A DNA stretch of 11,940 nt from Anaerolineae bacterium (GCA_020853075.1 JADYZS010000114.1:1-11940); one strand, 5' to 3'; positions 1 to 7,724 are shown, counted from the stretch's first letter. A program made the numbers and translations. The notes: generated from the sequence alone by a model not told the origin.

Positions 1-1
1 C

Positions 2-112
2 CTGCGCTACCTGCGCTCTTCTCGTCGCAAACGACCTTTGCAACTCACCGAGGCGGCCCGCCGTTTCGGCCAACTCCTGATCAGCCAACCACCCCTCTAC
101 CTCGTCACTTAA
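2..112 (+). CDS. C-terminal tail of an unrecognised protein (5' end outside window)
   Basis: An open plus-strand frame enters from the left edge and ends in TAA at 110-112, giving 36 residues. The tail is arginine-rich at first (LRYLRSSRRKRP) and then reads like a short helix followed by a hydrophobic end (PPLYLVT). I do not recognise the family. A basic tail of this kind could belong to a transposase or another DNA-binding protein, but 36 residues cannot settle it. It points towards the minus-strand gene block, so the two units converge on the spacer at 113-230. The frame is supported only by its being open and having protein-like composition, and it could be chance. Confidence 0.35.
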   Translation: MRYLRSSRRKRPLQLTEAARRFGQLLISQPPLYLVT

Positions 113-230
113 GTTGACGCATATGGGGGCCGGGGGTGAGGGGTGAAGATACTCCTGCGGTCTCTCTCCGATGAAGATACCTACCCTTGTAAGGGGAGAG
201 GAGGGGGTAGAGAGAGGCAGCAATCACACC
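113..230. repeat. Convergent intergenic spacer with purine-rich, repeat-like sequence
   Basis: This 118-nt spacer lies between the plus-strand tail and the stop of the minus-strand dehydrogenase. It contains G-rich runs (GGGGGCCGGGGGTGAGGGG at 125-143, GGGGAGAGGAGGGGG at 193-207). A 9-bp direct repeat TGAAGATAC occurs at 144-152 and 172-180. The short palindrome CCCTTGTAAGGG lies near 184-195. The 9-mer GGGTGAGGG at 134-142 recurs at 11325-11333 next to the right-hand hairpin, so the two spacers may carry degenerate copies of one dispersed element. No classic terminator (stem followed by a T-run) is evident for either converging gene. Confidence 0.4.
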
Positions 231-1271
231 TTAAAACTTTACAGCGTATTTTATCACCCGATCCGGTTCCTGCTCAATCATGCGCCACACTTCCGGCCCC
301 TCTTCAATAGGAACGATGGGGTCAATCATGCCGGAAACTGTAAGCCGTCCCTGGCGCATCATGCTGACGATGCAGTCAAAGGCCCGGTTGGTATCCCAGC
401 GAGGGTAATCGCGCGGCGGGTGGCCCCAGCCGCAGCCGTGGGGCACGACCAGGGTTAAGCGGTTATGATGCCACTCGCGGCCAAGCCAAAGTCCGCGCGA
501 TTCCCCCTGGTAGAAGCCCGCAGAGCAGACCGTACCGGCCACGCGCGCCGCACGGATGGCCGTGTGCAGGGCCGCGTAAGCACCTGAGACCTCAATAGCG
601 ACATCCACACCTGGCCCGCCAAGGAGGCGATGGATCTCTACTGCCGGGTCGCCGGCCTTGGGGTCTACCACGTGATGGGCTCCGTTGCGAGTGGCACACT
701 CGCGGCGTTTGGCGATCATGTCAACGGCGAAGACCTGCTCCGCGCCGCTCAGTACTGCCATGCGCACCGCCATCAGGCCGATGGCCCCCAGGCCGATGAC
801 TGCCACCGTTTCGCCGAAACGCACGTTGGACTCGCGAACGCAGTGGATCGCCACGTGGGCAGGGTCTAAGCAGACGGCCACCAACGGGTCAATGGTGCCC
901 AACTCCCAGAGACGGTCCTGGTTACAGATGTTCGTCTCACGGACATCCATGAAGCCCATCACCCGGTCGCCCACTTTCCAGCGGGTCACTTCAGGGCCTA
1001 CGGCCACGACAACGCCGACCCCATTGTTGCCGGTGCCCCCCGGAGCCTTTGGCTTCGGAGGACCTTGCTCTTCTTGCGGCACAAATATCCGCATCTTCTG
1101 GTCAAAATTCTGGCCGCGGAAGTTCAAGCCCTCAAACCCGGCTGTGGTTGTCCCATGTTTCCCGGAGGCAAGTTCCGTTTTGACCAGAACTTGACCGACC
1201 TGTAAAGGTGGGTCTTCGTACTCCAAGACCCCAACCTTATGGGGGGCTGTGATGGCTAAACGACGTGGCAT
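231..1271 (-). CDS. Medium-chain (zinc-type fold) NAD(P)-dependent dehydrogenase, zinc cysteine replaced
   Basis: A 346-residue member of the medium-chain dehydrogenase/reductase (alcohol/threonine/sorbitol dehydrogenase) superfamily, presumably cytosolic and oxidising or reducing a polyol or sugar alcohol. The N-terminal GroES-like domain (about 1-145) contains the typical GVGVVVAVGPEV and KVGDRV segments. The Rossmann domain follows with GLGAIG at 160-165, and Asp184 at the end of the second strand favours NAD over NADP. The usual catalytic Cys-Gly-x-Asp site reads SGKHGT at 36-41, so the zinc cysteine is absent. The four-cysteine structural-zinc lobe is also not seen. This resembles the subfamily with SGxxxGTE motifs that COG lists as threonine dehydrogenase-related. 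The ATG at 1271 has GAGGAGG about 8 nt upstream. It is the last gene of the minus-strand run, 50 nt after the epimerase. Substrate is unknown; oxidation of a sugar made by the upstream enzymes is inferred from position only. Confidence 0.88.
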   Translation of the reverse strand: MPRRLAITAPHKVGVLEYEDPPLQVGQVLVKTELASGKHGTTTAGFEGLNFRGQNFDQKMRIFVPQEEQGPPKPKAPGGTGNNGVGVVVAVGPEVTRWKVGDRVMGFMDVRETNICNQDRLWELGTIDPLVAVCLDPAHVAIHCVRESNVRFGETVAVIGLGAIGLMAVRMAVLSGAEQVFAVDMIAKRRECATRNGAHHVVDPKAGDPAVEIHRLLGGPGVDVAIEVSGAYAALHTAIRAARVAGTVCSAGFYQGESRGLWLGREWHHNRLTLVVPHGCGWGHPPRDYPRWDTNRAFDCIVSMMRQGRLTVSGMIDPIVPIEEGPEVWRMIEQEPDRVIKYAVKF

Positions 1272-1321
1272 AAATGGTTCCTCCTCAGATGGATTGATGA
1301 TGATACCAAGGATGATGCGGA

Positions 1322-2143
1322 TTAACCCACTTCTGGCGTGGCATCCTGCCAGCAGATCTTGAGGAAATGGGCTGCCGCGGGAAGCGTCTCGGTAGCTTTA
1401 CCGGGGACACCGCACTCCAGCGCCAGCCAGCCCTGAAAGTTCATCTCTCGCAGGGCGCGGAAGGGCCGGACGAAATCGGTGTGGCCGTGTCCCGGCAGCG
1501 AACGGTTGCTATCGGCCAGATGGATGTGGCCCACATGCGCGACCACAGACCGCAGCGAGGCGGGTATATCGGCCTCTTCAATACTCATGTGGAACATATC
1601 GGCCATGATCTGCACACGCGGGTCGTTCACCGCGCGGCAGAGGTCGGCGGCCTGGGCCACCGTCCGCAGGTACTTAGCCTCGTAGCGGTTGAGCGGCTCC
1701 AGAAAGATCTTCGCGCGCCCGCCCGCCGTCTTCTCTAAGGCCGACTTCAGGATCAGGGTTGCCATTTGGGTAATGAGGGTGCGCTCGTCCATGAGGGGCG
1801 AGAGGTCGGGCATTGTCACGGGCGGGCGGATGGGCAAGGCAACGACGCCGCGCGCGCCCAACGTATCCGCCAGTTTCAGCATCTGCACCAGGCCGGCGAG
1901 CCGCTTCTCTCGCTCCGCCGGGTCAGGATGGACGAAATCGTCGGTTCCCTTCGTGCAGAGACTACTGACAGGGAGACCGCTGGCCGTCATCGCTTTCTCA
2001 ATCTCGGCCAGGTGATCGGGCATTGGGCTGGGGAAACCCCAGGCTACCACTTCTACGCCCGCAAAACCGTACTCTGCTGCGCGCTGGAAACGTTCGCTCA
2101 GGTCGGCGCCGGGGAGTAGCGTTTGCTGGATGGATAGGTTCAC
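1322..2143 (-). CDS. Sugar isomerase/epimerase, D-tagatose/D-psicose 3-epimerase-like TIM barrel
   Basis: A 273-residue xylose isomerase-like TIM-barrel protein. The metal and catalytic residues of the ketose 3-epimerase family can be placed. FLEPLNRYE carries Glu149, ADMFHM carries Asp182 and His185, HIHLADSNR carries His208 and Arg214, and LALECG carries Glu243. From memory of the Agrobacterium D-psicose 3-epimerase (Glu152, Asp185, His188, His211, Arg217, Glu246), every position is offset by exactly three. That makes a Mn/Co-dependent C3 epimerisation of a free ketose or ketose phosphate more likely than hydroxypyruvate isomerase or an endonuclease IV role. The start is GTG at 2143 with AGGAGG 5 nt upstream. 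The gene begins 19 nt after the GH36-like stop, so co-translation in one operon is likely. The exact sugar cannot be read from the sequence. Confidence 0.88.
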   Translation of the reverse strand: MNLSIQQTLLPGADLSERFQRAAEYGFAGVEVVAWGFPSPMPDHLAEIEKAMTASGLPVSSLCTKGTDDFVHPDPAEREKRLAGLVQMLKLADTLGARGVVALPIRPPVTMPDLSPLMDERTLITQMATLILKSALEKTAGGRAKIFLEPLNRYEAKYLRTVAQAADLCRAVNDPRVQIMADMFHMSIEEADIPASLRSVVAHVGHIHLADSNRSLPGHGHTDFVRPFRALREMNFQGWLALECGVPGKATETLPAAAHFLKICWQDATPEVG

Positions 2144-2148
2144 GATAG

Positions 2149-2154
2149 CCTCCT
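2149..2154 (-). promoter_or_regulatory. Shine-Dalgarno site for the epimerase GTG start
   Basis: On the minus strand AGGAGG lies 5 nt before the GTG at 2143-2141. It is a full-strength site and supports GTG as the true start of the epimerase. Confidence 0.75.
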
Positions 2155-2162
2155 ATGTGTCA

Positions 2163-5120
2163 TCATGGTTGGTAGAGCCATGCTTCCGTTTGCCAGGTTA
2201 CCTCACCGGGAAGGAGCGCGACAGATTCAAACCGGATAGGTTGTCCGCTGTGAGCAGGTTCCACCTGTAGCGCAAAAAGAAGCCAGGGGCTGCCGGGGCC
2301 ATTGTAGCCCCAATGTCCAGGCACCTTCTTGGGAATCAACTCCTCGTCTCCTGACCAGGCATGAAAACGGATGAGGTCGTTGATTTCCTTATGATACCAG
2401 TGCGCGCCATCTTTTGCCAGCCGTACGACGAACGCCAACGAACGCGCCGCGCGGGTGACCGGCAATGGTATTACCCCGGCCATCGCCCGCAGCGAGTAGT
2501 TGGAGATGTCGGAGTGAGACGTCTGCGGTATAGGTAGGGAGACCGCGTCCGGTGCGACGTCGCGGGCCTCTACCGTCAGGCGGACGCTTTCGGCGACCTG
2601 GGGCGCGTTCCATGACCGCCAGCCACTGGTGTCCAATCCGCTCCCTGCTTCCAGGATGACCACCCCAAAGGGGCGGAGCGACAGTTCTATCGTGTCACCG
2701 AAGGCGAAGCGTTCTCCACCGGGCGGCGCGAGGAGGCCGCGCGTGGGGTATCGCTGGCGCACCAGGAACCCACGATCTGTTGGTTGTAACCCGACTGACC
2801 CATCAAGCCGCAGCACAAGCCGCGCCGCGCTGAAGCCGGGATTGCTGATCGTGATGACGGTATGGGCGCCGTCGCCGGCCGCGTAGCCATAAACCTCGGC
2901 CTGCCAGGGGTCGCCCAGGATCGGCCGCGTATGGAGGTAAAGCCGCCAGTTCTCCTGCAGGAAGGCGTACCATTCGGCGAGAAAGGTGACATCTTCATCG
3001 TCAAAGGTGGCGAGGTTGCCAAACAACTGGCTCATCAGGCTTCCCCGCGCCAGGTCCAGCAGCCAGGCCTCGCGCCAGTCTTCCTTGCCCATGCGGTTCG
3101 CCCAATCCACGTTGCCGATCCAGATGCCGAGGCTGTCCTGGGCGATGAGCGGCAAGAACTCAGCGTAGTGCGCCGCCTGGTCAAGATTGTGGCTGGTGCC
3201 GGCGCGGAAACTGGGATTGGGGGAACTGGCAACCGCGGCTGCCTCCATCAGAAGACCCTTGTCCTGGATCGTGTCGCCGTACAAGAGCCAGAAAGGCGAC
3301 TTGTAGCCCCAATACCAGATCACAAAGGCGTCGGGGCAGGCGCGATAGACGGCACGCGCGATCTCTACCATGCTGTCCATCTGCGCTTCCACCGAATACT
3401 TACCGGGGAGATGCCCGTGCTCCGTGCTGTTGCAGTAGAAGCGCGCCATGTCAAACTTGAATGCCCGTACGTTGTTCTCGCGAATGTGGTAGAGGGCGGC
3501 ATCCCGCAGAACGGTGCGGTACGGCTCCGCGGCAACGCAGAGGTCGTATTGGCCGCGCGGGCGCGGCACCACGCAGCGTTGCACAGGCGGATAGTCGCCG
3601 CAGGCCCAAGCCCCGTAATTGGTGGAAAACCAGAGCCCGAATTTGGTGCCGATCTCACCTACGGCCTGCACCAATGCGCCAGGGCCGCGCGGGAACTCGT
3701 CGCGCCGGAACCAGGTGAGGTCAGAAGCGTGGTCCTGCCAGCCGAGGTCAATGATGTAGTAATCAAAGGTGATGCCGCGCTGGCGGAAATCGGCCAGCAT
3801 CGCCACAGTATCCAGCGCGATTCCCTCGGTGTAGTGGAACATGGGGTCTTTGGGGTTGGTCGTATCCACCAGCCCCAGGGGATCGTAGATGGAGACCCAC
3901 TGGTCTTTCCGTTTCCCGTTCTTGCGCAGATACTCTAAGAACCCTGCGCGCGCCTTGCCCGGTTCGGTCACGCCGAAGAGGGCGACCTTGCTCAACAGAC
4001 CCTGCCTGGGCGCAAGGGTCACGCCTGGGAAATGGCGCAGCCGGATCGCATCACCGAGACCCTGGTTCACGGCAGCAGGATGCTCCAACGCGCAATAGGC
4101 TTCGTCATCAAGCAGAATGGGCGTCCCGAATCCGCCACCTGTGGTCGCGCCATCCAACCGGAAGTCTTCCACGTCCACGTCTAAGAGCAGGCGGGGCGAC
4201 AGGCTGCGGTTCCGCACCTCAACCTTCTTGCGCACGATGGGCTCACCAGCGCGCACCTGGTAATGGAATACAACCTCCACTTCCGCTTCCTTGTTTTCCA
4301 TCCAGAACTTGGCCCACCGCCACTCGCGGTCGCCACCTGCCAGCCAGTCTCGTAATCGGAATTCGCTCACCACTCTGTCCGGCACGCCCACGGTGATGAA
4401 CTGATCCACCAGGCGGCTGCGGGACATGTAGTGCTCCATCTCAGCCGGGATCATGGAGGGAAGCCGCTTGTCCAGGCGACCCACCTGCACGGCCAGCAGA
4501 TTTTCTTCGCCGAAGTGAATCGCAGGGTAAGCCGGATGGTCGGGCGGCAAAACGAAGGGAGCCGGTTCGCGCCAAAGTCCTTGTACCTCGCGCGTGCCGA
4601 TTTCCTCACCATTGACAAAGACACGGTAGAATTGCCAATCCTCGTTATCGTAGCCGCCCAGAACGAAGGTGAGCGGTTGGTCGGCAACTCCGGCAGGAAG
4701 GCGGAAGGGAGAGCGAAACCAGCCATACCCCGGCCAGACAGGGTCTGTGTCGCCGCGCGGCGTTTCGCCGACGGCGGTGAAGCAATCCACGAAACGCCAG
4801 GCATGATCGTCGTGATCGGGCCGGTGGTAGCCCGCGCGATATCCGGCATCCTCAGCAGGCAACACGGCCTCTCGCGTCCCTGGCCGATAGTGCCAATAGG
4901 GAATCTCTACGCGCTCGGCGGTTGTGGCGAAAGCCAAGCGCGCCTCGGTGCGTGTGTCCAGCGTCCAACGGCGGCCAGTTCGCTTGTTGACGAGGGCAAC
5001 GGTGCGCACCGAACTGTCCGCCAGCGAAAGAACCCGCTCAACCTGGGCGTTCCCGATGCGGATGGTATCGCCGTCCTGGTGGACGTAGCACTCAGCCGAG
5101 TCCCAGTTTCGGTGATACAT
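2163..5120 (-). CDS. GH36-like (clan GH-D) alpha-glycosidase, 985 residues
   Basis: A large, presumably cytoplasmic glycoside hydrolase with no signal peptide. The central barrel carries DYYIIDLGWQD (453-463), KFGLWFST (493-500) and AFKFDMARF (553-561). The last matches the clan GH-D K-x-D nucleophile strand, giving Asp557 as candidate nucleophile. The acid/base is probably Asp616 or Asp620 in YGDTIQDKG. An N-terminal beta-sandwich contains an insert around 130-215 (YDNEDWQFYRVFVNGEEIG) that looks like a galactose-binding jelly roll. About 270 residues follow the barrel, including a second beta-rich module after roughly 835. Family members usually span about 650-750 residues, so this one is long. 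The expected activity is retaining alpha-galactosidase or alpha-N-acetylgalactosaminidase; another alpha-glycoside is possible. I chose the ATG at 5120, which has GGGAGGAA ahead of it. A start at 5162 would add 14 residues, overlap the GH4 gene and lack this site. Confidence 0.85.
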   Translation of the reverse strand: MYHRNWDSAECYVHQDGDTIRIGNAQVERVLSLADSSVRTVALVNKRTGRRWTLDTRTEARLAFATTAERVEIPYWHYRPGTREAVLPAEDAGYRAGYHRPDHDDHAWRFVDCFTAVGETPRGDTDPVWPGYGWFRSPFRLPAGVADQPLTFVLGGYDNEDWQFYRVFVNGEEIGTREVQGLWREPAPFVLPPDHPAYPAIHFGEENLLAVQVGRLDKRLPSMIPAEMEHYMSRSRLVDQFITVGVPDRVVSEFRLRDWLAGGDREWRWAKFWMENKEAEVEVVFHYQVRAGEPIVRKKVEVRNRSLSPRLLLDVDVEDFRLDGATTGGGFGTPILLDDEAYCALEHPAAVNQGLGDAIRLRHFPGVTLAPRQGLLSKVALFGVTEPGKARAGFLEYLRKNGKRKDQWVSIYDPLGLVDTTNPKDPMFHYTEGIALDTVAMLADFRQRGITFDYYIIDLGWQDHASDLTWFRRDEFPRGPGALVQAVGEIGTKFGLWFSTNYGAWACGDYPPVQRCVVPRPRGQYDLCVAAEPYRTVLRDAALYHIRENNVRAFKFDMARFYCNSTEHGHLPGKYSVEAQMDSMVEIARAVYRACPDAFVIWYWGYKSPFWLLYGDTIQDKGLLMEAAAVASSPNPSFRAGTSHNLDQAAHYAEFLPLIAQDSLGIWIGNVDWANRMGKEDWREAWLLDLARGSLMSQLFGNLATFDDEDVTFLAEWYAFLQENWRLYLHTRPILGDPWQAEVYGYAAGDGAHTVITISNPGFSAARLVLRLDGSVGLQPTDRGFLVRQRYPTRGLLAPPGGERFAFGDTIELSLRPFGVVILEAGSGLDTSGWRSWNAPQVAESVRLTVEARDVAPDAVSLPIPQTSHSDISNYSLRAMAGVIPLPVTRAARSLAFVVRLAKDGAHWYHKEINDLIRFHAWSGDEELIPKKVPGHWGYNGPGSPWLLFALQVEPAHSGQPIRFESVALLPGEVTWQTEAWLYQP

Positions 5121-5128
5121 TGGATTGC

Positions 5129-5136
5129 TTCCTCCC
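5129..5136 (-). promoter_or_regulatory. Shine-Dalgarno site that fixes the GH36-like start
   Basis: GGGAGGAA on the minus strand sits 8 nt before the ATG at 5120-5118 and just downstream of the GH4 stop (TAG, 5140-5138). It favours the 985-residue protein over the 999-residue version starting inside GH4. Confidence 0.75.
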
Positions 5137-5137
5137 G

Positions 5138-6520
5138 CTACTTTCGGAACTGGGGCAGCCATTCCGCCTGGAGCGCGAGGAGTTCATCCATTGCCTTCTC
5201 CGCCGCCTCCACCGAATGGATCAACGGATGGGCCAGGATCGCTTGCAACAGTTGTGACCGGCTCCCGCTCAGGGCCGCGTCCACCGCCAGTTCCTGGCTC
5301 AAGATGAGGGAGTTCTGTAGGCCGACCAACGCCTTCGGGAGTTGCCCCATGGCAAAGGGATGCGCGCCCTGGCGATCCACCGTCGCCGCGACCTCCACGA
5401 TGCCGTCATAAGGCAGGTTGGAGATGGCCCCGCGATTGGGCACGTTGACCACGAAGGTCTCACCCAGGTTATTGGCGATGGCTGCCATCACCCGCACGGC
5501 CAGGTCGCCGTGGCCGCCGCCTCCCTTGCGCCTGCTTGCCCGCAGATTCTGGAGCGCCCGTTGGAAGCGCTGGTCAAGCCCCTCAAAGGTGCGAGGCCGG
5601 CGATGCTTCATGTAGAAGCCGGCCATTGTCACGTAATGGCCGCTGCGCTGGGCAGCAATGACCTTGTCCTGTTCCAGAAGGTACAGCCAGTAGTAGCGGG
5701 GTGACGGCAACAGGCCGTAAATCTCAAAGAGCCGCAGGCTGAAGGGGAACTGGTACTGTGGGATGAACTGCTTGTACATCTCATCGTAAGGCGCTTCCAT
5801 CTGCTCTGGCGGCGGAGGCGCATAGAGCCGCTCAATCTCTTCCTGGCTTACCTCGCTCAGCCGCTTTCGCAGCAAGGGGTAGCCATCCTCGCCCTTGACG
5901 GTGAGGCGCATGATCCAGGTCGCGTGGTTCGTGCCGCCGGGGTAGATAGTGATGTCGTCCGGGTGGCCGCCCAGTAGCCGGGTCAGGCTGGGAGACGCGC
6001 CGATGTAGCCATCGCACAGGCTGATGATCTTCAGGTCGCTGATGCGCCGCACGGCGTCGCCCACGTGTTGGGTCGGGTTGGTGTAGTTGATGATCCAGGC
6101 ATCGGGACAGAGTTCTTGCGCGTCGGCGCAGATCTCACGCAGCACCGGCACGACGCGGCAGGCCATGAAGATGCCGCCGATGCCGACCGTCTCGTTGCCT
6201 TGCAGTCCATACTTGGGCGGCACGCGCTCGTCCTGCTCCTGCTGCTCGTGCGCGCCAGGGCGGAAGGTGGTGAGGACGAAGTCCGCACCGTCAAAAGCGC
6301 GGCGGCGGTCCGTCGTCTTCTCAAACTTCACGTCCACGCCGACGGTACGCGCCAGGTCAGCAGCGTATTTGTGAACGATGTCCAGGTGTTCAGGGCGAAT
6401 GTCCAACAGGACAACGGTTGTACCGGCCAGCAAATCCTGGCCGTAGTCTATCAGGCTTTCGGCGAGGCCCACGGCGTATTGGGAGCCGCCGCCAACCACT
6501 GCAATGCGCCTGTTGCTCAT
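5138..6520 (-). CDS. Family GH4 NAD- and metal-dependent glycosidase (AglA/MelA/LplD-like)
   Basis: A 460-residue member of glycoside hydrolase family 4, which cleaves glycosides by transient oxidation at C3 using NAD and a divalent metal rather than by a classical two-acid mechanism. The N-terminal Rossmann motif is VVGGGSQYA at 8-16, and Asp40 ends the second strand. Other family blocks are FRPGAHE (86-92), GNETVGIGGIFMACR (108-122), NYTNP (145-149) and the metal-binding pair Cys169 and His199 (LCDGY; GTNHATW). The C-terminal block is NVPNRGAISNLP. The four-residue signature at the metal cysteine is Cys-Asp-Gly-Tyr, which matches none of the usual ones (CHEV, CHSV, CDMP, CNVP), so substrate and phosphorylation state of the substrate cannot be assigned. 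The start at 6520 has AAAGGAA upstream; a start at 6601 would run deep into the E2 gene. The gene lies 16 nt after E2 and 17 nt before the GH36-like gene. Confidence 0.9.
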   Translation of the reverse strand: MSNRRIAVVGGGSQYAVGLAESLIDYGQDLLAGTTVVLLDIRPEHLDIVHKYAADLARTVGVDVKFEKTTDRRRAFDGADFVLTTFRPGAHEQQEQDERVPPKYGLQGNETVGIGGIFMACRVVPVLREICADAQELCPDAWIINYTNPTQHVGDAVRRISDLKIISLCDGYIGASPSLTRLLGGHPDDITIYPGGTNHATWIMRLTVKGEDGYPLLRKRLSEVSQEEIERLYAPPPPEQMEAPYDEMYKQFIPQYQFPFSLRLFEIYGLLPSPRYYWLYLLEQDKVIAAQRSGHYVTMAGFYMKHRRPRTFEGLDQRFQRALQNLRASRRKGGGGHGDLAVRVMAAIANNLGETFVVNVPNRGAISNLPYDGIVEVAATVDRQGAHPFAMGQLPKALVGLQNSLILSQELAVDAALSGSRSQLLQAILAHPLIHSVEAAEKAMDELLALQAEWLPQFRK

Positions 6521-6524
6521 GCTA

Positions 6525-6531
6525 TTCCTTT
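6525..6531 (-). promoter_or_regulatory. Shine-Dalgarno site that fixes the GH4 start
   Basis: AAAGGAA on the minus strand is 4 nt before the ATG at 6520-6518, in the 16-nt gap after the E2 stop (TAA, 6539-6537). The encoded protein then begins MSNRRIAVVGGGS, the expected first strand of GH4 enzymes. Confidence 0.7.
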
Positions 6532-6536
6532 CGTGT

Positions 6537-7724
6537 TTATACACCCTTCTCCAGGTCCGCGCGGAAGGCGTCCAAGAACTTGGCCGCGGCAACGCCGTCA
6601 ATGACGCGGTGGTCCGCGGAGAGGGTCACCGTCATCCGAGGACGGATGGCGATAGCAACCTGTCCTTCTAAAACAACCGGCTCGTCGGCCACGCGGCCCA
6701 CCGCCAGGATCGCGGCCTGCTGGGGATCAATGATGGCCGAGAACTCGTCCACCCGGTACATCCCCAAGTTGCTGATGGTCAAGGCACATTCGGCGAGATC
6801 GCTTCCGGTGAGCCGCCCCGCGCGCGCCCGCCCTGTCGCCGCCTCCGCATACGACGCCAACTCATCCAGCGTCATGCGATCCGGCTCTGGTATAGTCACG
6901 ACGATAAGGCTGTCTTCCCCTGCGACGGCGAGGCCAACGTTCGCCTGGGTGAAGGTCTTGATGCGCCCATCATCCAGCCAGACGCGGTTGGCGCGCGGCT
7001 CCGCCCGCAAGGCGCGAGCCGCGCTTTGCAGCAGGAGATGGGTGTAGGTCAACCGCGGCTTCCCCGCCTGCGGCCACGCAGCCAGGAATTTGCGCGCCTC
7101 GGTCATGTCCACCCGCACCGTCACGTAGATGTGCGGAATCTCCCGGAAGGAGCGGCTCAACCGTTCGGCCAGGGCGCGGCGGTGGCGCGGTGCCTCCGTG
7201 ATCTGCGGTGCGGCGGGCGCTGCTGCCGGGGCCACAGGAGTCTTCTGGCGCTCCACGTAGGCGAGGACGTCTTCTTTCTCCACGCGTCCGCCGGGGCCGC
7301 TGCCGGTAACCTGTGCGATGTCAACACTGTGATCTATCGCCAGTTTGCGCGCCACCGGCGACGCCAGGACTTTCCCCGGCGGCGCGGCAGCGGGTGGCGT
7401 GACCGCAGGAGCCTTGCCGGGGATGGAGAGGGACGCGGCTTCCGCAGAGACAGTTGCAGCCTTAGACGGAGCCGCAGCGGACTCGCCAGGTTGGCCGATG
7501 ATCGCGATGGGACTTCCGGCCTCCACAACCTCGCCCGCGGCCCGCATGATCTTAAGGAGGACGCCGGAAGTATAGGCTTCAACCTCCAACGTCGCCTTGT
7601 CGGTCTCCACCTCCAGGAGCACGTCTCCCTGTTTGACCGCGTCTCCTTCGGATTTTCGCCACGCCAGTATCTTAATATCTTCGGTGGTCTGCCCCAGAGA
7701 GGGCATGTTGATCTCTTCTGCCAT
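6537..7724 (-). CDS. Dihydrolipoamide acyltransferase (E2) of a 2-oxoacid/acetoin dehydrogenase complex
   Basis: A 395-residue E2 core protein that passes the acyl group from E1 to CoA. The domain order is canonical. A single lipoyl domain occupies 1-80 with the lipoylated lysine in ETDKATLEVEA (Lys43). An Ala/Pro-rich linker spans about 81-115. A peripheral subunit-binding domain (about 119-158, SPVARKLAIDHSV and GSGPGGRVEKEDV) follows. A second Ala/Pro linker precedes the catalytic domain, which ends with DHRVIDG (371-377), giving catalytic His372 and Asp376. The block ISNLGMYRVDEFSAIIDP (317-334) is typical of pyruvate and acetoin E2 proteins. The adjacent E1-alpha and E1-beta genes supply its partners, but E3 is not in the window. 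Unlike its neighbours it is separated from E1-beta by 151 nt containing hairpins. Pyruvate versus acetoin versus branched-chain specificity cannot be decided here. Confidence 0.93.
   Translation of the reverse strand: MAEEINMPSLGQTTEDIKILAWRKSEGDAVKQGDVLLEVETDKATLEVEAYTSGVLLKIMRAAGEVVEAGSPIAIIGQPGESAAAPSKAATVSAEAASLSIPGKAPAVTPPAAAPPGKVLASPVARKLAIDHSVDIAQVTGSGPGGRVEKEDVLAYVERQKTPVAPAAAPAAPQITEAPRHRRALAERLSRSFREIPHIYVTVRVDMTEARKFLAAWPQAGKPRLTYTHLLLQSAARALRAEPRANRVWLDDGRIKTFTQANVGLAVAGEDSLIVVTIPEPDRMTLDELASYAEAATGRARAGRLTGSDLAECALTISNLGMYRVDEFSAIIDPQQAAILAVGRVADEPVVLEGQVAIAIRPRMTVTLSADHRVIDGVAAAKFLDAFRADLEKGV

Noticed and set aside
144..180. CRISPR-like or insertion-site direct repeat (TGAAGATAC twice)
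   Set aside because: Only two 9-bp copies exist, with no further units and no flanking mobile-element genes that can be recognised.
2862..3938. A 358-codon plus-strand frame opposite the GH36-like gene
   Set aside because: It is antisense to the catalytic barrel of the GH36-like enzyme and lacks a ribosome site or protein-family motifs.
5118..5162. Upstream start for the GH36-like protein (14 extra residues)
   Set aside because: It would lie inside the GH4 gene without a good ribosome site, whereas the ATG at 5120 has GGGAGGAA at proper distance.
4431..5411. A 326-codon plus-strand frame spanning the GH36-like/GH4 junction
   Set aside because: It is a shadow of two well-supported genes; composition rather than conserved motifs accounts for it.
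6518..6601. Upstream start for the GH4 protein (27 extra residues)
   Set aside because: The added residues precede the expected first Rossmann strand and overlap the E2 gene; the ATG at 6520 has its own AAAGGAA site.
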